DNA from: MnTg04 sp964568075
Lineage (GTDB): Bacteria > Pseudomonadota > Gammaproteobacteria > Steroidobacterales > MnTg04
DNA length: 64,000 nt
Assembly: GCA_964568075.1 (NCBI GenBank)
Contig: CAZMOM010000003.1
Location: 62,001 to 126,000, forward strand
Direction of reading: 5' to 3'
Position numbers and translations under genes: made by a program. Position 1 is the stretch's first letter. Each line of letters begins with the position of its first letter. Under the pieces are notes generated by a model. The model saw only the letters and a list, made by a program, of their open reading frames with translations, had not been told where the DNA came from and did no database searches. Shown here in pieces: positions 61,743 to 64,000 of the stretch.

Positions 61743-62383
61743 AAAATTATTTACTTTTTGTCTCTGCGATATTCGCACTTTCTGGTTGCGGAGAGCCGGT
61801 TGCCAGAAATACCGGCGCCTATCTGCTTCTGGATACATCCGGAACTTATAGTCAGGAATTGGAAAAAGCGGAACACATTATTAATTATACGTTGACCAGA
61901 CTCGACGCGACCGATAGTTTTGCCGTCGCCCGGATCGACACAGCGAGCTTCAGTGAGAAAGATATTGTGGCCAAGGTGACATTTGACGATCGTCCGAGCA
62001 CCGCGAACAGGCAGAAAAGACAGTTCTCGCAGCAGATCGCGGCTTTTACCCGCAACACAAAGTCAGCGCAGAATACCGATATTACGGGGGGTATATTGCA
62101 GGCGATAGAGTATCTCAATGAGAAAAATCCGGGCCGCAAAGTCATATTTATTTTTTCGGATATGAAGGAAGACCTGGTCAAGGGATACGTCAGGGATATT
62201 CCACTGGAACTCGATGGGTTCGAAGTGGTTGCACTGAATGTTACGAAATTGCGTTCTGACAATATCGATCCGCGGGAATACCTGGACAGGCTTGAAGACT
62301 GGAAAAGGAGGATCGAATCCGGTGGCGGGACCTGGCGCGTGATAAACGATCTTGACCGGCTCGAGACATTACTGGGGGGCTGA
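61739..62383 (+). CDS. VWA-fold lipoprotein
   Basis: A 214-residue lipoprotein (lipobox LSGC, C17). The core has the VWA topology: LLLDTSGTYS as MIDAS motif 1 (DxSxT instead of DxSxS), a Thr in TDITGGILQAIEYL as motif 2 and IFIFSDMKED as motif 3. It therefore probably binds Mg2+ and a protein partner in the periplasm. The GTG start at 61739 overlaps the previous stop. Second gene of the riboswitch-controlled operon. Confidence 0.82.
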   Translation: MKNYLLFVSAIFALSGCGEPVARNTGAYLLLDTSGTYSQELEKAEHIINYTLTRLDATDSFAVARIDTASFSEKDIVAKVTFDDRPSTANRQKRQFSQQIAAFTRNTKSAQNTDITGGILQAIEYLNEKNPGRKVIFIFSDMKEDLVKGYVRDIPLELDGFEVVALNVTKLRSDNIDPREYLDRLEDWKRRIESGGGTWRVINDLDRLETLLGG

Positions 62384-62451
62384 TCGATAAGGATCGCATG
62401 AACTGGCTCGGGTGAAAGACTTGGCAACAGGTAACGTTGTTGGAGAATGGC

Positions 62452-63075
62452 ATGGAAATACGATTCATTTTACTTGGCATGGTCCTGTTCGCCCTGGCCG
62501 GTTGTGCCACCTTGAATGAAAAGGAATGTCTGACCGGTGACTGGTACACGATCGGTTACGAAGACGGAGCCAAGGGTCGTACGGTCGATCGCATCGGCAA
62601 GTACAGAAAATCCTGCGCCGATTACGATGTTTCACCAGACCTGCAGGCATATCAGGCCGGCCGCGAGGAGGGGCTGCAGGAGTTTTGCCAGCCGCAAAAT
62701 GGTTTTAATCTCGGCCAGCGTGGCGGCGGCTATTCGGGTGTGTGTCCGGTGGATCTTGAGCTCGATTTTGTTGCCGCTTATGACGCGGGCCGTCATCTGT
62801 ACGAGTTGAGAGCGGCCGTAAGTTCGGCGAGTCGACAAATTAACTACAAGAAGCGTGAACTGGATAAATTGGAAAAAGAGCTCGGCTATGCCGAGGCAGC
62901 ATTGATTAACGACGATACGAGTTCAGAAGAACGTGCGCGACTGCTTGCCGAGACCAAGGACATGGCGCGTCATCAGGGCGAGCTCGAATCTGAAATACTG
63001 CATCTCGAGAGAGACAAAGCGGTTTACCGGGACAGGCTTGCCGCATACCAGCATTCCCTGGCCTACAACTACTGA
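62452..63075 (+). CDS. DUF2799 lipoprotein with C-terminal coiled coil
   Basis: A 207-residue lipoprotein (LAGC, Cys near residue 18). DUF2799 signature: CLTGDWYTIGYEDGAKGR, YQAGREEGLQEFC, NGFNLGQRG and AYDAGRHLYELR. The last 85 residues are a strong coiled coil (SRQINYKKRELDKLEKELGY and onward). The ATG at 62452 has GGAG upstream. Function unknown. Third gene of the riboswitch operon, 68 bases after the VWA gene. Confidence 0.83.
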   Translation: MEIRFILLGMVLFALAGCATLNEKECLTGDWYTIGYEDGAKGRTVDRIGKYRKSCADYDVSPDLQAYQAGREEGLQEFCQPQNGFNLGQRGGGYSGVCPVDLELDFVAAYDAGRHLYELRAAVSSASRQINYKKRELDKLEKELGYAEAALINDDTSSEERARLLAETKDMARHQGELESEILHLERDKAVYRDRLAAYQHSLAYNY

Positions 63076-63092
63076 CCAAGGACCTGTAATAC

Positions 63093-63123
63093 GAAAAAGG
63101 ACGCCGCGGTGCCCGCAGCGCCC
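63093..63123 (-). terminator. Probable terminator of the M3 peptidase gene
   Basis: On the minus strand GGGCGCTGCG, a five-base loop and CGCGGCGTCC (two mismatches) run into TTTTT. It lies about 40 bases beyond the peptidase stop codon at 63163. Confidence 0.5.
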
Positions 63124-63162
63124 TCATATTGATACCTTGATATTGGCAAATTAAGGGTGGAA

Positions 63163-64000
63163 CTACTCGCTAATATCGGTCATTCCTCTATTCTCCAGCA
63201 ATGGTTCGATCGATGGCTGGCGACCACGGAACGCCACATACAAATCCATGCCGGGCTCGGAACCACCCTTGCTAAGGATGTGCTTGCGATATCGGGCGGC
63301 CGTTTCCTGATCGAAAAGGCTGGTTTCCTTGAACGCCTGGAAGGCGTCCGCATCCAATACCTCAGACCACATATAACCGTAATATCCGGACGAGTATCCG
63401 CCTGCGAAAATGTGGCCAAAGTAGCCGCTGCGATATCGCGGAAGGATTTCTTCAATTAATCCAATCGCCTCCATGGCTGATTTTTCGAATTCCCTCGGAT
63501 CGCCGATTTCCGCCGGATGGCCAAGCGTGTGGTATGCCATATCCAGGTAAGCGGCTGCCATGTATTCACCGGTTATGAAACCTTGGTTGAATTTTGATGA
63601 GGCAACCATTTTGTCGATATATTCCTGTGGAATCGATTCGCCGGTCTCATAGTGCCTGGCAAACATGCGCAGCACTTCAGGTTCGCCCATCCAGTTCTCC
63701 ATGACCTGCGACGGAAATTCGACGAAGTCCCGCGGCGTGTTGGTGCCGGACAAAGACTGGTAATTTACGTCCGATAACATACCGTTTAGCGCATGGCCGA
63801 ATTCATGGAAAGTCGTTTCCGCCTCACGATAACTCAGTAGCGACGGCGAACCGTCAGTGGGCGCCGGGAAATTGAAATTATTCGTAATAATCGGGGTGAC
63901 TTTCCCGCCAAACTTCTGCTGCGAGCGCAGCGCGTTCATCCATGCACCGCCGCGTTTGCTCTCGCGGGCAAACCAGTCCATAAACAAAATAGCCAGGTGG
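63163..64000 (-). CDS. M3-family metallopeptidase (Dcp/oligopeptidase A type), 5' end outside the window
   Basis: The C-terminal 279 residues or so of a zinc oligopeptidase; the coding frame runs off the right edge. HEFGH in TTFHEFGHALNGML is the zinc motif, with the third ligand Glu expected in SQVMENWM (the segment FVEFPSQVMENW). NTPRDFVE and GGYSSGYYGYMWSEVLDADA are typical of dipeptidyl carboxypeptidase. The enzyme degrades short peptides in the cytoplasm or periplasm; which one cannot be told without the N-terminus. Confidence 0.9.
   Translation of the reverse strand, partial: HLAILFMDWFARESKRGGAWMNALRSQQKFGGKVTPIITNNFNFPAPTDGSPSLLSYREAETTFHEFGHALNGMLSDVNYQSLSGTNTPRDFVEFPSQVMENWMGEPEVLRMFARHYETGESIPQEYIDKMVASSKFNQGFITGEYMAAAYLDMAYHTLGHPAEIGDPREFEKSAMEAIGLIEEILPRYRSGYFGHIFAGGYSSGYYGYMWSEVLDADAFQAFKETSLFDQETAARYRKHILSKGGSEPGMDLYVAFRGRQPSIEPLLENRGMTDISE

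Overview
The window looks like a chromosomal segment of a Gram-negative, aerobic, probably marine gammaproteobacterium. The evidence is a complete Na+-NQR operon with its maturation factor NqrM, an NhaD-type Na+/H+ antiporter, a PA2778/PA2779 pair, many lipoproteins with clear lipoboxes, and a DUF6502/DUF5666 pair. The placement is inference; no rRNA or tRNA gene was found. Of about 52 genes, some 30 can be named to a family with confidence.

Layout. (1) 0.2-7.4 kb: a DUF1203 protein, a minus-strand PspA / membrane protein / von Willebrand A (VWA) operon, and a divergent OmpR-type two-component system whose kinase gene overlaps a homocysteine S-methyltransferase. (2) 7.6-13.3 kb: NDH-2, a solitary OppA-like lipoprotein, DUF6502-DUF5666, and a scrambled relic of an ndh gene. 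(3) 13.4-18.5 kb: a winged-helix regulator / NhaD / beta-carbonic anhydrase operon with a 22-bp palindrome, a HAD dehalogenase and a Kef-type transporter. (4) 18.8-25.5 kb: nqrABCDEFM plus a CBS protein and a small cytochrome c; NqrC has Ser where Thr normally carries the covalent FMN. (5) 25.6-37.8 kb: MBL hydrolase, PA2778/PA2779, a methyltransferase, three secreted peptidase-type enzymes (P1, S41, GGT), small unknowns, DUF2461 and Fic. Upstream of fic lies a four-copy 70-bp tandem array full of TGTCGA/TCGACA inverted repeats. (6) 38.3-47.4 kb: a diheme cytochrome and a full alternative complex III operon with split actB. (7) 47.4-57 kb: a SpoIIE phosphatase / RsbW-like / STAS partner-switching module, an ECF sigma and zinc-less membrane anti-sigma pair, a membrane-anchored protein with 41 nonapeptide repeats, a protease-propeller-barrel protein followed by the decayed tail of a paralogue, and a PrsW protease. 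(8) 57-64 kb: a lipoprotein of unknown function, a DASS transporter, and a c-di-GMP-I riboswitch in front of a three-gene envelope module (membrane/coiled-coil protein, VWA lipoprotein, DUF2799 lipoprotein). The window ends in the 3' part of an M3 metallopeptidase gene.

How the parts may work together. Respiration is redundant: NDH-2 and Na+-NQR feed quinone and ACIII oxidises quinol, with small and diheme cytochromes c as possible electron carriers. NhaD and Na+-NQR imply a sodium-based economy. The 47-57 kb block reads as a surface-sensing or envelope-stress locus, with PrsW a candidate protease for the membrane-bound anti-sigma factor. The least described items are the nonapeptide-repeat protein with its neighbours and the riboswitch-controlled VWA/coiled-coil module.
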